A program made the position numbers and the translations under genes. The notes under the pieces are model-generated. The model did not search any database and was not told the DNA's origin. It saw only the letters and a program-made list of their open reading frames with translations. From Bacteroidales bacterium (GTDB taxonomy: Bacteria > Bacteroidota > Bacteroidia > Bacteroidales > JAGOPY01), in NCBI GenBank assembly GCA_023229505.1, contig JALNZD010000005.1, forward strand, positions 78,397 through 142,396: DNA of 64,000 nt. Direction: 5' to 3'. Positions 24,905 to 33,822 of the stretch are shown here, in pieces. Position 1 is the stretch's first letter. Every line of letters begins with the position of its first letter.

Positions 24905-26410
24905 ATGGAAGATTTAATACTCACGAAGATCATTGTAACCCTCGGACCGGCCAGTACCGGTGTGGAAAACATCAGGCAGCTGATCTCAGAAGGCGCCCGG
25001 ATTTTCCGGGTCAATTTCTCTCATGGGAGCTTTGAAGGGTTCTCCGAACTGATTGATCAGGTTAGGATGGCATCCCATGAAACCGGCATCCCTGTTGCTG
25101 TCCTGGGCGACCTGTCAGGTCCGAAAATCAGGATCGGAAAAGTTGCTGACCCCGGGATCACCCTGCAGAATGATGGAATGGTGGAATTTACAAGGGAAGA
25201 GACCACAGGCCACCTTGCAGATGACGGAACCGCTGTATTTTCGACCACTTTGCCCAGAATCATAGAAGAAGTTGAACCCGGGCAAAGGGTGTTGATCGAC
25301 GATGGCAATATCGATCTCCGCTGCACGGGCAAAAACGCAGACCGCCTGTTATGCAAGGTAATCCAGGGGGGGCTTGTTACATCAAAAAAGGGAATTAATC
25401 TACCGGAAACCCAATTGTCAGTCCCTGCATTAACCCTATGGGACCTTAAATGCCTTGAATTTGCTGTTAAAAAGCAGGTTGATTACATTGCGCTCAGTTT
25501 TGTCAGGAGTGCTGGCGATGTCAGGTTGCTCAAAGATCATTTAAAGGCATTGGGGGCCAGGCCATATGAACCTATATTATACCGCGATACAGATCTAAGC
25601 ATGCTACCGGTCAATTCGCTTTTTATTCCCATCATCAGCAAGATCGAAAAGCCGCAGGCGATAGACGATCTTGATAATATCGTTTCCGAAAGCGACGGGA
25701 TCATGATTGCCCGGGGTGACTTAGGCGTGGAAATGGAATTGGCGGAAGTGGCGATTTTACAAAAAAGGATCATCAGCACCTGTCACGATTATGGTGTGCC
25801 TGTAATCGTAGCCACCCAGATGCTTCAGAGCATGAAAGAGTCCCCCACGCCAACCCGTGCCGAGGTGTCGGATGTTGCCAATGCGATTTTCGACGGTGTA
25901 GATGCTGTCATGCTTTCCGGTGAGACGGCAATAGGCAAATGGCCGGCAATAACGGTCCGTATGATGAGCCGCATCGCCCGGCTAACCAACCGCTATATCC
26001 GGGAGCAAAAGATCAGCCATCCCATCCCGAAGCACATGCAGGAATCCAGGTACCGCACTGCCGCATTAGCGCATGGGGTTAAATCGATCGTGAAAGATAT
26101 TGATGCCAGATTAATCGTCATCTGGTCAAAATTTGGAGGAGGAGCGCTATATCTATCCCAGCTTGATATCCCAAGGCCTATCATTGCTTTCAGCGACGTG
26201 CCGGCAACATTGAACCGGTTGTCCCTTCTTTACGGCATACATCCGGAATTTATGAACCAACCTATGAGTGCCAGTGACTTCATCCGGGATGTTGATGCTA
26301 AAATAATTGAAAAAGGTTGGGCAATAAAAGGAGAAGTTGTTGTTTTTGTTTACGGCGAACCTATCCAGGCCAGCGGGGTAACCAATAGTATTTATATTCA
26401 CTATCTTTAG
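24905..26410 (+). CDS. pyk: Pyruvate kinase
   Basis: 501 aa from the ATG at 24905; a TTG 12 nt upstream is in frame but the ATG fits the family (MEDLILTKIIVTLGPAS). Converts phosphoenolpyruvate and ADP to pyruvate and ATP. NFSHGSFEGF gives the phosphate-binding region, FVRSAGDV, IEKPQAIDDL and MIARGDLGVEM the metal/substrate site, and TQMLQSMKESPTPTRAEVSDVANA the signature. An insertion of about 20 residues after KDHLKALGARPYEP is unusual. A decayed nucleotidyltransferase begins right at its stop. Confidence 0.95.
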   Translation: MEDLILTKIIVTLGPASTGVENIRQLISEGARIFRVNFSHGSFEGFSELIDQVRMASHETGIPVAVLGDLSGPKIRIGKVADPGITLQNDGMVEFTREETTGHLADDGTAVFSTTLPRIIEEVEPGQRVLIDDGNIDLRCTGKNADRLLCKVIQGGLVTSKKGINLPETQLSVPALTLWDLKCLEFAVKKQVDYIALSFVRSAGDVRLLKDHLKALGARPYEPILYRDTDLSMLPVNSLFIPIISKIEKPQAIDDLDNIVSESDGIMIARGDLGVEMELAEVAILQKRIISTCHDYGVPVIVATQMLQSMKESPTPTRAEVSDVANAIFDGVDAVMLSGETAIGKWPAITVRMMSRIARLTNRYIREQKISHPIPKHMQESRYRTAALAHGVKSIVKDIDARLIVIWSKFGGGALYLSQLDIPRPIIAFSDVPATLNRLSLLYGIHPEFMNQPMSASDFIRDVDAKIIEKGWAIKGEVVVFVYGEPIQASGVTNSIYIHYL

Positions 26411-26617
26411 GTGGTCATTTGGTTACACACAAGTAAGAGTGATATTGATATTCTTGTAAGGTTCAAATCGACCCTATCACTTCTCCAACAAGTCCATGTT
26501 GAGAATCTAATTTCTCAAAAGCTGGGCATTAAAGTCGACCTTGTTACGGAAGGGGCAATCAAGAATACCATTATAAAAGAGAGTATTCATGAAGATCTTC
26601 AAATTATTTATCAATGA
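26411..26617 (+). pseudogene. MNT-type nucleotidyltransferase remnant
   Basis: SKSDIDILVRFKSTLSLLQ and LGIKVDLVTEGAIKNTIIKESIHEDLQIIY are the middle and end of a MNT-domain (MntA-like) nucleotidyltransferase. The N-terminal third, with the GS of the GSX10DXD motif, is missing. In another frame just upstream the bases read FGYTQ, which looks like the frameshifted GSYA strand. The fragment abuts the pyruvate kinase stop, so a deletion removed its promoter and start. Its TGA overlaps the ATG of the next remnant, as in intact MNT/HepT pairs. Confidence 0.65.
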
Positions 26618-26673
26618 TTAAGAACGATCGGAATCGCATCCTGAAATTCCATGGCAAGACATGGCTGGAATGA
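26614..26673 (+). pseudogene. HepT (DUF86) start remnant
   Basis: MIKNDRNRILKFHGKTWLE followed by a stop. The first residues resemble the start of HEPN/DUF86 partners of MNT proteins, and the ATGA overlap with the MNT remnant supports this. The rest of the gene is gone. Confidence 0.4.
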
Positions 26674-26677
26674 AACT

Positions 26678-27018
26678 CCCCGCCGCAAGCAGCGGGGTAT
26701 CTGTTTAACTGACGGGTTAACCCGTCAGTTAAAATACTTTCGCCCCAAGGGGCGGGGAATTAACCTAACAAGATTAAAGCACAACGGATACATTTTAACC
26801 AAAGGCAATCAATTGAAAGACTTTAAATTGCAATTTGCTCACCTCATTGATAAGGCGAACAAAACCCGTCAACTTGGTTTGTTCAATTTCAGGGCTTTGT
26901 TAAATTTATCCATGTTACTTGTCGAAAGTGAAGCAAAAATAAAAGACAATTCATTGACCGACAAGAACGGCCAGTTGGTAATACGAGTAAACGACCCCGC
27001 CAGCAGTAGCTGACGGGG
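26678..27018. repeat. Cluster of GC-rich hairpins bounding a 0.3-kb non-coding element
   Basis: Hairpins CCCCGC/GCGGGG (26678-26697), a perfect 30-bp palindrome (26704-26733, core GACGGGTTAACCCGTC), CGCCCC/GGGGCG (26741-26754) and CCCCGCCAGC/GCTGACGGGG with one mismatch (26995-27018). A 120-codon frame across them (26651-27013) has the translated-repeat look PRRKQRGI and no recognisable domain, so I do not call it a gene. The layout resembles a REP-like or miniature transposon remnant with structured ends. Apart from a -7 box, 27019-27144 holds nothing else. Confidence 0.6.
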
Positions 27019-27109
27019 TGAGCCTCTCACATCATTCCATCCTCTTTTTTTCAGCCTGCAAAGCGTAATTGTCGTAACAATAAAATGAACATATCAGACC
27101 ATTAAACGT

Positions 27110-27117
27110 TAATTTTG
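27110..27117 (+). promoter_or_regulatory. -7 box of the copper operon
   Basis: TAATTTTG matches TAnnTTTG, 27 nt before the ATG at 27145. No copper-regulator operator is evident. Confidence 0.4.
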
Positions 27118-27144
27118 ATGTTTATTACAACATGATTCTTTACT

Positions 27145-27354
27145 ATGACCACTCTTCATTTTAAAACGAATATCAAATGCAACGGATGCATTCAAACTGT
27201 CACTCCATTTCTTTCAGGAATAAAAGAAATCAAGGAATGGAGCGTCAATCTTAATTCTTCTGAAAGAACGCTTACCGTTGAAGGCATTGAGATAAAACCG
27301 GATGTTATCATATCTGCCCTGGATCAAGCCGGTTACAAAGCCGAACAAATCTGA
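27145..27354 (+). CDS. Heavy-metal-associated (CopZ-like) protein
   Basis: 69 aa, one ferredoxin-like HMA domain with the metal-binding CxxC in KCNGCIQTV. The usual MxCxxC methionine is replaced by lysine. It delivers Cu(I) to a P-type ATPase; the copA-type gene follows after 3 nt. The ending ALDQAGYKAEQI is typical of the family. Confidence 0.83.
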   Translation: MTTLHFKTNIKCNGCIQTVTPFLSGIKEIKEWSVNLNSSERTLTVEGIEIKPDVIISALDQAGYKAEQI

Positions 27355-27357
27355 ACC

Positions 27358-29574
27358 TTGTCACAAGTCAGTGAAATATACCGGGTCGAGGGCATGTCGT
27401 GCGCTGCATGCGCCATCAGCGTTGAAACCACCCTTTCAGCCTCTCCGGGAGTGGAAAAAGCTTCAGTGAATTATGCTATGAATACTGTTTCGATTGACTA
27501 TAACGACCGCCTGACAGATATCGGGCAATTAAAGTCGGCACTGCAGGCCATCGGTTATGATCTGGCGGAAGATCCGGGCAAAGACGTCGAAAAGTTACAA
27601 CAACAGGAAGGAAAGCGGTTGTCAGCCAGCCGAAGAAAAACCTTTTTTTCTATTGGCTTTTCCATCCCGGTTGTCATTCTGGCAATGGCTTTCCACACGG
27701 TCCCTAACGTAAACTGGATTATGATGCTGCTGACCTTACCCGTCCTGGCCTGGTTTGGCCGGGAATTTTTTATAAATGCATATAAAAGAGCTATTCATCT
27801 GAGTGCCAACATGGATACCCTCGTAGCTATCGGCACGGGATCGGCTTTTATCTTCAGCGCTTTTAACACACTTTTCCCATCCTATTTAATAAAACAAGGG
27901 TTTGAGCCACACGTGTATTTTGAAGCTGCTGCCGTGATTGTTTCCCTTATTTTATTAGGAAGATATTTCGAAGAAAGGGCAAAGTTCCGCACTTCAGGGT
28001 CCATCAGGAAACTAATGGGGTTTAGCGTAAAGACCGCTACCATAATCAGGGACGAAATTGAGATTGAAGCACCTATTGATCAGGTTATTAAAGGAGATAT
28101 CATCCTCATCAGGCCTGGTGATAAGATTCCGGTTGACGGTCGTGTTATTTCAGGCTCCTCTTCGGTGGATGAAAGCATGATAACGGGCGAATCGCTGCCG
28201 GTTTACAAGCAAACGGGAGATATACTGATAGGCGCTACGATTAATAGCACTGGCAGTTTAAAAATGGTCGCCGACAAAGTCGGTGAAGAAACTATGCTTG
28301 CCCAGATCATCCGGAAAGTACAGGAGGCCCAGGGCAGCAAAGCGCCGGTGCAAAAGCTGGCTGACCGCATCGCGGGGATATTCGTCCCCGCTGTGATCGG
28401 TGCTGCAATTGTGACTTTCCTGGGATGGTGGTTTTTCGGCCCCGCCCCCAGCCTGACTTATGCGTTCATGACCTCGATCACGGTGCTGATCATTTCCTGT
28501 CCATGTGCCCTGGGACTGGCCACGCCAACGGCCATTATGGTCGGGATCGGTAAAGGCGCAGAGATGGGTATCCTCATCAAAGACGCGCGGAGCCTTGAAA
28601 TTGCGCATAGCCTCGATGTCATCGTGCTTGATAAAACGGGCACAATTACCGAAGGCAAGGCGAAGGTGACGGGATGGCATTGGGTTAAGGAAGATATTGA
28701 CCGTGACAGGATCAGGAGTATTGTACTTTCCGCCGAAAAACTTTCAGAACATCCCATAGCAAGGGCTATAGTAAAGAATCTGAGCTCGGATAACTTACCG
28801 GAAACAACTGTTGATTCTTTTGAAAGCATTACCGGGAAAGGCATCAGGGCAGAAATTGCCGGAGATGTTTACCTGTCAGGCAACCTAAACTTAATGGATT
28901 TATACAAGGTTTCAGTTCCGGAAACAGCGCAACTAATCTTTGATAAATGGACGGAGGAGGCTATGTCTGTCAGCTTTGTGGCTTCCGGCCGGCAGCTTCT
29001 CTGCCTGATTGCGGTTGCTGACCCTATAAAAGATGATTCGGCGGAAGCGATACGGCAGCTCAGGGAAATCGGGCTGGAAATCCATATGATCACCGGCGAC
29101 CACAAAAAAGTTGCTGAACGGATTGCCAAAGCTGTTGGCATCAAGCATTTCCGTGCAGGTGTGACTCCGGCGGAAAAGCTGGATTACGTGAAAGAGCTCC
29201 AGGGAGCAGGGTTAAAAGTGGCCATGACGGGCGACGGGATCAATGATTCGCCGGCACTGGCGCAGGCTGATGTTGGCATTGCCATGGGCACCGGCACAGA
29301 CGTGGCGATGGAAACAGCGGAGATCACGCTTGTGAAAGGCAGTCTGAACAAAATCGTCAGCGCAATCAGCTTATCCCGCAGAACCATGCATACCATCCGG
29401 CAGAACCTCTTCTGGGCTTTTTTCTATAATCTCATCGGGATACCGGTAGCAGCCGGGGTACTGTTCCCGTTTTTCGGCATTCTTTTAAATCCGATGATTG
29501 CCGGGGCAGCTATGGCGTTCAGCTCGGTGTCGGTGGTGATGAATAGTCTTCGATTAAAAAATATTAAGTTCTGA
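27358..29574 (+). CDS. copA: Copper-translocating P1B-type ATPase
   Basis: 738 aa. A TTG start at 27358 is chosen because the HMA domain begins with SEIYRVEGMSCAACAIS, and the first ATG falls inside the metal-binding loop. One HMA domain, then membrane helices, actuator TGES (MITGESLPV), the transmembrane CPC of SCPCALGLATPTA, phosphorylation site DKTGT, SEHPIA of the N-domain and GDGINDSPALAQADVGIAMG. The CPC and the C-terminal GIP/NSLRL region fit Cu(I) export to the periplasm. Operon with the CopZ-like gene. Confidence 0.93.
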   Translation: MSQVSEIYRVEGMSCAACAISVETTLSASPGVEKASVNYAMNTVSIDYNDRLTDIGQLKSALQAIGYDLAEDPGKDVEKLQQQEGKRLSASRRKTFFSIGFSIPVVILAMAFHTVPNVNWIMMLLTLPVLAWFGREFFINAYKRAIHLSANMDTLVAIGTGSAFIFSAFNTLFPSYLIKQGFEPHVYFEAAAVIVSLILLGRYFEERAKFRTSGSIRKLMGFSVKTATIIRDEIEIEAPIDQVIKGDIILIRPGDKIPVDGRVISGSSSVDESMITGESLPVYKQTGDILIGATINSTGSLKMVADKVGEETMLAQIIRKVQEAQGSKAPVQKLADRIAGIFVPAVIGAAIVTFLGWWFFGPAPSLTYAFMTSITVLIISCPCALGLATPTAIMVGIGKGAEMGILIKDARSLEIAHSLDVIVLDKTGTITEGKAKVTGWHWVKEDIDRDRIRSIVLSAEKLSEHPIARAIVKNLSSDNLPETTVDSFESITGKGIRAEIAGDVYLSGNLNLMDLYKVSVPETAQLIFDKWTEEAMSVSFVASGRQLLCLIAVADPIKDDSAEAIRQLREIGLEIHMITGDHKKVAERIAKAVGIKHFRAGVTPAEKLDYVKELQGAGLKVAMTGDGINDSPALAQADVGIAMGTGTDVAMETAEITLVKGSLNKIVSAISLSRRTMHTIRQNLFWAFFYNLIGIPVAAGVLFPFFGILLNPMIAGAAMAFSSVSVVMNSLRLKNIKF

Positions 29575-29577
29575 TTG

Positions 29578-30642
29578 CTAATTAAAATTCAGAGCCCTTT
29601 CCATTTCCTCCACCAGTTTGAACTGAACCCTCGCCCTTTCGAGGTTATGATCCGGATGATGGATGCGATAATAGACATCTCCGTTTAAATAATCCGTCAG
29701 GAAACGAAGGCCGATAATAAATGTAAGGAAGATGGGTGCGTAAAGCAAAAGTTCGAGTTCATGCTGATTCAGAAAACTGCCGGCTTCCTTGAGGTAGCCT
29801 TTTGTGAATGCTTGATAGACATCTTCATTGAAATGAACCTTCCCGAGGTCCCGTTCATCTTCCAAAGCCGTGTTAGCTATCGTGCGCAGTGCATCGCCGT
29901 AATCGAAATGCACATAGCCCGGCATGACCGTATCCAGGTCGATTAAGCATTGTGCCTTATTATTCCGGTCGAAAAGGACGTTGTTCACTTTGGTATCATT
30001 GTGTGTTGCCCGCACGACAGCCTTTTCCTTCAATGACGCGTAATACGATTTCATCTGCCCGAAACGCTGTTCCACGAAACGTATATCCTCCGGAACCCGT
30101 GCAATCTGCCCGGCTGGGTCGATGCTTTTAGCCTGTTCATACTGGCTGATTCGGAAATCGATGTTGTGGAAATCAGGGATAGTATCTACCAGCCGGGTAT
30201 CCAGATCGGCCAGCATGGCCTGGAAGAATCCTATGGCTTTCCCTGCTTCAAAGGCCTGGGGCAGCTCAGTGATTTTCTGGAGTGAGAATGTGTCCGGGAT
30301 AAAGACATACATCCGCCAGTAAACTTCATTTTCATCCAGGTAAAAAGACTGATCGTTTTTTGTATAAACTAATGTAAGCGACTCAATATCAGGATTATGT
30401 CCCTGAAAGCCGGTAAGTTTGGAACGGATATGCCTGGTAACGGCTTCGATATTTTCCATCATTCCCGGTATATTCCGGAAAACGAAATGGTTGAGCTTTT
30501 GAAGGATATAATCGGGCTTATGGTTTCCCGTTTCCACCAGATAAGTCTCGTGGATGTGGCCTTCACCCCAGCGACTAACACTGACAGGTGAATCGCTCAG
30601 CTTGAAATGCTCGATTACTTTACTGATTTCTGGAGGGATCAT
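29578..30642 (-). CDS. APH-family sugar kinase (NahK/AmgK-like)
   Basis: 354 aa. GEGHIHETYLVETG is the nucleotide-binding loop, THNDTKVNNVLFD the Brenner-type HxDxxxxN catalytic loop and CLIDLDTVMPG the metal-binding Asp. Family members in this size range phosphorylate sugars such as N-acetylhexosamines at C1. It is followed upstream by a sugar nucleotidyltransferase and a FucP-like transporter, the arrangement of hexosamine salvage (kinase plus uridylyltransferase, as in AmgK/MurU). The substrate is inferred from the neighbours, including a GH20 hexosaminidase. Confidence 0.75.
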   Translation of the reverse strand: MIPPEISKVIEHFKLSDSPVSVSRWGEGHIHETYLVETGNHKPDYILQKLNHFVFRNIPGMMENIEAVTRHIRSKLTGFQGHNPDIESLTLVYTKNDQSFYLDENEVYWRMYVFIPDTFSLQKITELPQAFEAGKAIGFFQAMLADLDTRLVDTIPDFHNIDFRISQYEQAKSIDPAGQIARVPEDIRFVEQRFGQMKSYYASLKEKAVVRATHNDTKVNNVLFDRNNKAQCLIDLDTVMPGYVHFDYGDALRTIANTALEDERDLGKVHFNEDVYQAFTKGYLKEAGSFLNQHELELLLYAPIFLTFIIGLRFLTDYLNGDVYYRIHHPDHNLERARVQFKLVEEMERALNFN

Positions 30643-30643
30643 A

Positions 30644-30738
30644 GTTCTGAGTTCTGAGTTCTGAATTATGAGTTCTGAGTTCTGAGTTCGGGTATTAAAA
30701 AATTCCCCAACTTAAAACTCAAAACTTAAAACTTAACA
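30644..30738. repeat. Two heptamer arrays between kinase and nucleotidyltransferase genes
   Basis: GTTCTGA units repeat six times with one diverged copy (30644-30691). A second family of AACTTAA/AACTCAA units fills 30709-30738. Both have period 7. The second family recurs at 44873-44934. Confidence 0.7.
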
Positions 30739-31647
30739 CTATATCAAGATCGGTGTCGGGTAAACTCCCTGCTTCACCAGCTCAGCCAGCCGTCCGCGCA
30801 CCATCTCACGGTCTTCCTGATAAGTCATGCCAAACCATTTTTCATCGGTCCGGAGAACGGGGACATCCACTTTTCCTGTCCTGATGAGGTCATCGATCAG
30901 GTCCGGGAGGAAAAACTCCGCTTTCAGGCTGGACGCGTTTTCTTCGAAAAACTTTATCAATCCTTCCTCCAGATATTCAAATAAAGAAGGCATAAAGCCC
31001 CACATATTCATTGAAACAGTGGTATTTTCGTCAATTCCCATCCGGTTTCCGTTTTCATCTTCATAAAACACCTTCTGTCCTTCCTTTTTAATCTTTGTCC
31101 GTTCCTTCACATAAGAAAGTAAGCCATTCTCATCGGTCCGGCATTCGGCACGGGAAACAAAGCCATGATCCGACAGGCTGTTCTTCAGGATATAGCCGAT
31201 CAGGCAATAACGGCTGTTGAGCAGATTATCCAGATTGGATTGGAATGCGGCAGCCAGTTGATACGCTCCCCTGCCGTAGAAATCATCGGCATTGATGACG
31301 CAAAACGGCTCCCGTACCTTCTCTTTAGCTACCCAGATAGCATGGCCTGTACCCCAGGGTTTTGCCCTTCTTTCCGGGGGCATAAAACCTTTCGGTAAAT
31401 GATCGAGTTCCTGGAAGACATAATCCAGTTCGATCTTCTTCGACCATTTATCAAAGAAAATCCGCTGCATATCATCCTTAATATCCCTGCGTATGACAAA
31501 AACAACCTTTCCAAATCCGGCACTGATGGCATCATAGATGGAATAATCGAGGATGGCCTCGCCTGAAGGCCCGACCCCGTCGGCCTGTTTGAGCCCGCCG
31601 TAGCGGCTGCCTATTCCGGCTGCTAGTATGAGGAGAGTTGGGGACAT
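30739..31647 (-). CDS. Sugar-1-phosphate nucleotidyltransferase
   Basis: 302 aa. LILAAGIGSRYGGLKQ is the nucleotide-binding signature of NTP_transferase enzymes, GPSGEAILDYSIYDA follows and FCVINADDFYG supplies the metal-binding Asp pair. Likely activates the sugar phosphate made by the adjacent kinase with UTP or another NTP. The second half (KERTKIKKEGQKVFYEDENG, MNMWGF) is typical of the Bacteroidota family found beside APH-type kinases. Operon with kinase and transporter; both spacers contain 7-nt repeats. Confidence 0.8.
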   Translation of the reverse strand: MSPTLLILAAGIGSRYGGLKQADGVGPSGEAILDYSIYDAISAGFGKVVFVIRRDIKDDMQRIFFDKWSKKIELDYVFQELDHLPKGFMPPERRAKPWGTGHAIWVAKEKVREPFCVINADDFYGRGAYQLAAAFQSNLDNLLNSRYCLIGYILKNSLSDHGFVSRAECRTDENGLLSYVKERTKIKKEGQKVFYEDENGNRMGIDENTTVSMNMWGFMPSLFEYLEEGLIKFFEENASSLKAEFFLPDLIDDLIRTGKVDVPVLRTDEKWFGMTYQEDREMVRGRLAELVKQGVYPTPILI

Positions 31648-31650
31648 GTG

Positions 31651-31678
31651 AATTAGAAATTAGAAATTAGAAATTAAA
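31651..31678. repeat. Heptamer repeat, AATTAGA family
   Basis: Four tandem AATTAGA-type units fill almost the whole 40-nt spacer between the nucleotidyltransferase start and the transporter stop. Confidence 0.7.
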
Positions 31679-31687
31679 ACTCGAAAC

Positions 31688-33004
31688 TTATTTCCAGCTT
31701 CTGACCTTATGTCCATAGGTAGCGTAATAGAGTATGAACAGGTAGCATGGGATGGCAATAGAATAAGCCAACTGGGCTGACCAGATATTTGAAAGATAGC
31801 CCCAGATAAGGGGTAGTACTGCACCTCCGGCAATGCCCATGATCAGCAGTGCTGAGCCCGTTTTGATAAACCTGCCCAGGCCATGGATGGCCAGTGGCCA
31901 GATCGCCGGCCAGACGATGGCGTTGGAAATGCCGAGCAAAGCGATGAACAGTACTGTATACGGGAGTACCAATTCTACCTGGTGAAAAGTCATCAGGTCG
32001 ATAAAAGGAAACCGGATAGCTGCGGTGGCTGGAATGATCAGGGCCAGGGAGGTAAAAACTATCCCTGACAGGGCACTCAAAGTGAGCAGGTTTTTCTGCG
32101 ACACCACTTTGGGGATCAGGAGAATGCCAATGACATACCCGATCACCATGGCCACCAGGACCAGGGAAGTGTAGTATTTAGCCGATTCAAGGGCAACATC
32201 CAGCGCCATGCCATACCGGATGATCGTATCGCCGGCGATCACCTCAATTCCAACGTAGAAAAACAAAGTTATGACGCCGAGGATCAGATGCGGGAACTGG
32301 AAAATGCTGGTTTTACCGGCTATAGATGCCAGATCCTCTTCCGATTCCTTTTCGGCCTCGATTTCAGGCAGCGGGGCGAACCGGATCAGGAGTCCAAGCA
32401 GGAAAAGCACGATGCTCATTACGATGTAAGGCCCGATCACCCGGCTGGCTAGTTCGTCAAGTGCCGTAGTTCTGGCAGCTTCTCCCATGCCTTCCAGGCT
32501 TTTGATGAATGCATCCCCGTCGCTGAAAATAAAGTAGGCCAGGATAAGCGGGGCGATGGCACCGGCCAGCTTGTTGCAGATTCCCATGATACTGATTCGC
32601 CGTGCGGCAGTCTCCCGGGGACCTATAATGGTGATATAAGGATTAGACGCCGTCTGTAAGATAGCCAGCCCGGTGCCCATGATAAACAAGCCGGTCAGGA
32701 ACAAACTGTATGTGCGGGTCATGGCGGCGGGGACAAAGGCCAGGCTGCCCAGGGCCATTACGATAAGTCCCACACTCATGCCTTTTTTAAAACCGGTTTT
32801 TTTTAGGATCCATGACGAAGGCAGGGCCATCACGGTATAAGAGATATAAAAGGCAAAGGCCACGAAGAGCGACTGGAAGTTGGTTATCTCACAGGCAATT
32901 TTCAGGTAAGGGATCAGGATACCGTTGAGCCAGGTAACGAACCCGAAGATAAAGAAGAAGATCCCAATGATCGTGATGGAGATGATGTAGCCTTTTTTAG
33001 ACAT
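31688..33004 (-). CDS. FucP-type MFS sugar:proton symporter
   Basis: 438 aa with 12 predicted helices. The N-terminus FIFGFVTWLNGILIPYLK is the FucP-family signature of helix 1, and MGTGLAILQTASNPYITIIGP the conserved NPY region of helix 4. Brings a monosaccharide across the inner membrane with protons. First gene of the operon with the nucleotidyltransferase and kinase, so the substrate is likely the same amino sugar or hexose. Confidence 0.87.
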   Translation of the reverse strand: MSKKGYIISITIIGIFFFIFGFVTWLNGILIPYLKIACEITNFQSLFVAFAFYISYTVMALPSSWILKKTGFKKGMSVGLIVMALGSLAFVPAAMTRTYSLFLTGLFIMGTGLAILQTASNPYITIIGPRETAARRISIMGICNKLAGAIAPLILAYFIFSDGDAFIKSLEGMGEAARTTALDELASRVIGPYIVMSIVLFLLGLLIRFAPLPEIEAEKESEEDLASIAGKTSIFQFPHLILGVITLFFYVGIEVIAGDTIIRYGMALDVALESAKYYTSLVLVAMVIGYVIGILLIPKVVSQKNLLTLSALSGIVFTSLALIIPATAAIRFPFIDLMTFHQVELVLPYTVLFIALLGISNAIVWPAIWPLAIHGLGRFIKTGSALLIMGIAGGAVLPLIWGYLSNIWSAQLAYSIAIPCYLFILYYATYGHKVRSWK

Positions 33005-33005
33005 A

Positions 33006-33062
33006 GTGTTGAGTGTTGAGTGTTGAGTGCTGAGGTTTAAGTGTTGGGTATTGAGTATTGGG
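33006..33062. repeat. Heptamer repeat, GTGTTGA family
   Basis: GTGTTGA repeated with drift to GTGCTGA, GTGTTGG and GTATTGA, period 7 for eight units, immediately upstream of the transporter start. Confidence 0.7.
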
Positions 33063-33162
33063 TTTTACGTGTATTGCAAATTTAGAAATATCTGGAGATT
33101 ATGGGGAGGGAAATTCATGGACGATGTACGATTTTTCATTTAATTTTACAAAAACTCTTCCC

Positions 33163-33711
33163 ATGTTATTACCCAGAGAAAAAGCCATCGAACTGCTCCA
33201 TCACTACATTAAAAACGAACGGATGATCTTTCATTCCCTTGCCTCGGAAGCCGTACTTCGCGCCCTGGCCCGACGGCTGGGAAGGGACGAGGAGAAATGG
33301 GGACTGGCAGGTCTGCTGCACGACCTTGATGTCGAAATCACCCATGCCGACCCGAAGGTACATGGGCTGGAAACCGCCCGCATCCTCACTGAGATGGGCA
33401 TAGATTCTGATATTGCTGAAGCGATCAAATTACATAATGAACAAGCTACCAACTTGCCACGTACTTCAGAATTTCACCATGCCCTGGCGGCAGGAGAGAC
33501 AATCACAGGACTGATCCTCGCTACCTCACTGGTGTATCCGGATAAAAAAATATCCAGCGTTAAGCCCAAATCAATAACTAAACGGATGAAAGAAAAGGCA
33601 TTTGCAGCATCTGTCAGCCGGGAAAACATCCTGGAGTGTGAACTGATCGGTATTCCGCTGGAAGAATTCGCGGAGCTAAGCATCTCGGCAATGGTAGAAA
33701 TAAAGCAATGA
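33163..33711 (+). CDS. HD-domain hydrolase
   Basis: 182 aa from the ATG at 33163 (MLLPREKAIELLHHY). An upstream TTG would add 35 residues without family character and would begin within the heptamer array. His of FHSLASEAV, the LLHDLDVE His-Asp pair and a later His of LHNEQA make up the HD metal site; AAGETITGLILATSLV continues the helical bundle. Probably a small phosphohydrolase of the HDIG type acting on a nucleotide or similar. Monocistronic and divergent from the transporter operon. Confidence 0.8.
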   Translation: MLLPREKAIELLHHYIKNERMIFHSLASEAVLRALARRLGRDEEKWGLAGLLHDLDVEITHADPKVHGLETARILTEMGIDSDIAEAIKLHNEQATNLPRTSEFHHALAAGETITGLILATSLVYPDKKISSVKPKSITKRMKEKAFAASVSRENILECELIGIPLEEFAELSISAMVEIKQ

Positions 33712-33772
33712 GATTTACAGTTTACAATTTTCGATCTTAGATCTTAGATCGTAAACTGTAAATTGTAAATCT
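33712..33772. repeat. Heptamer array with palindromic layout
   Basis: Starts at the HD gene stop. GTTTACA-type units on the left, TCTTAGA twice in the middle and GTAAACT/GTAAATT units on the right give both a 7-nt period and an inverted repeat (AGTTTAC/GTAAACT). It could serve as a terminator hairpin between convergent genes. Confidence 0.6.
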
Positions 33773-33822
33773 CTTCAAGTACGCAATCATTGTTAAATAG
33801 GCTGCGCAGAAGACTTTAAAGA

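Noticed and set aside
26651..27013. 120-codon frame over the hairpin cluster
   Set aside because: The N-terminal half is translated hairpin sequence and no family pattern is seen; annotated as a repeat element instead.
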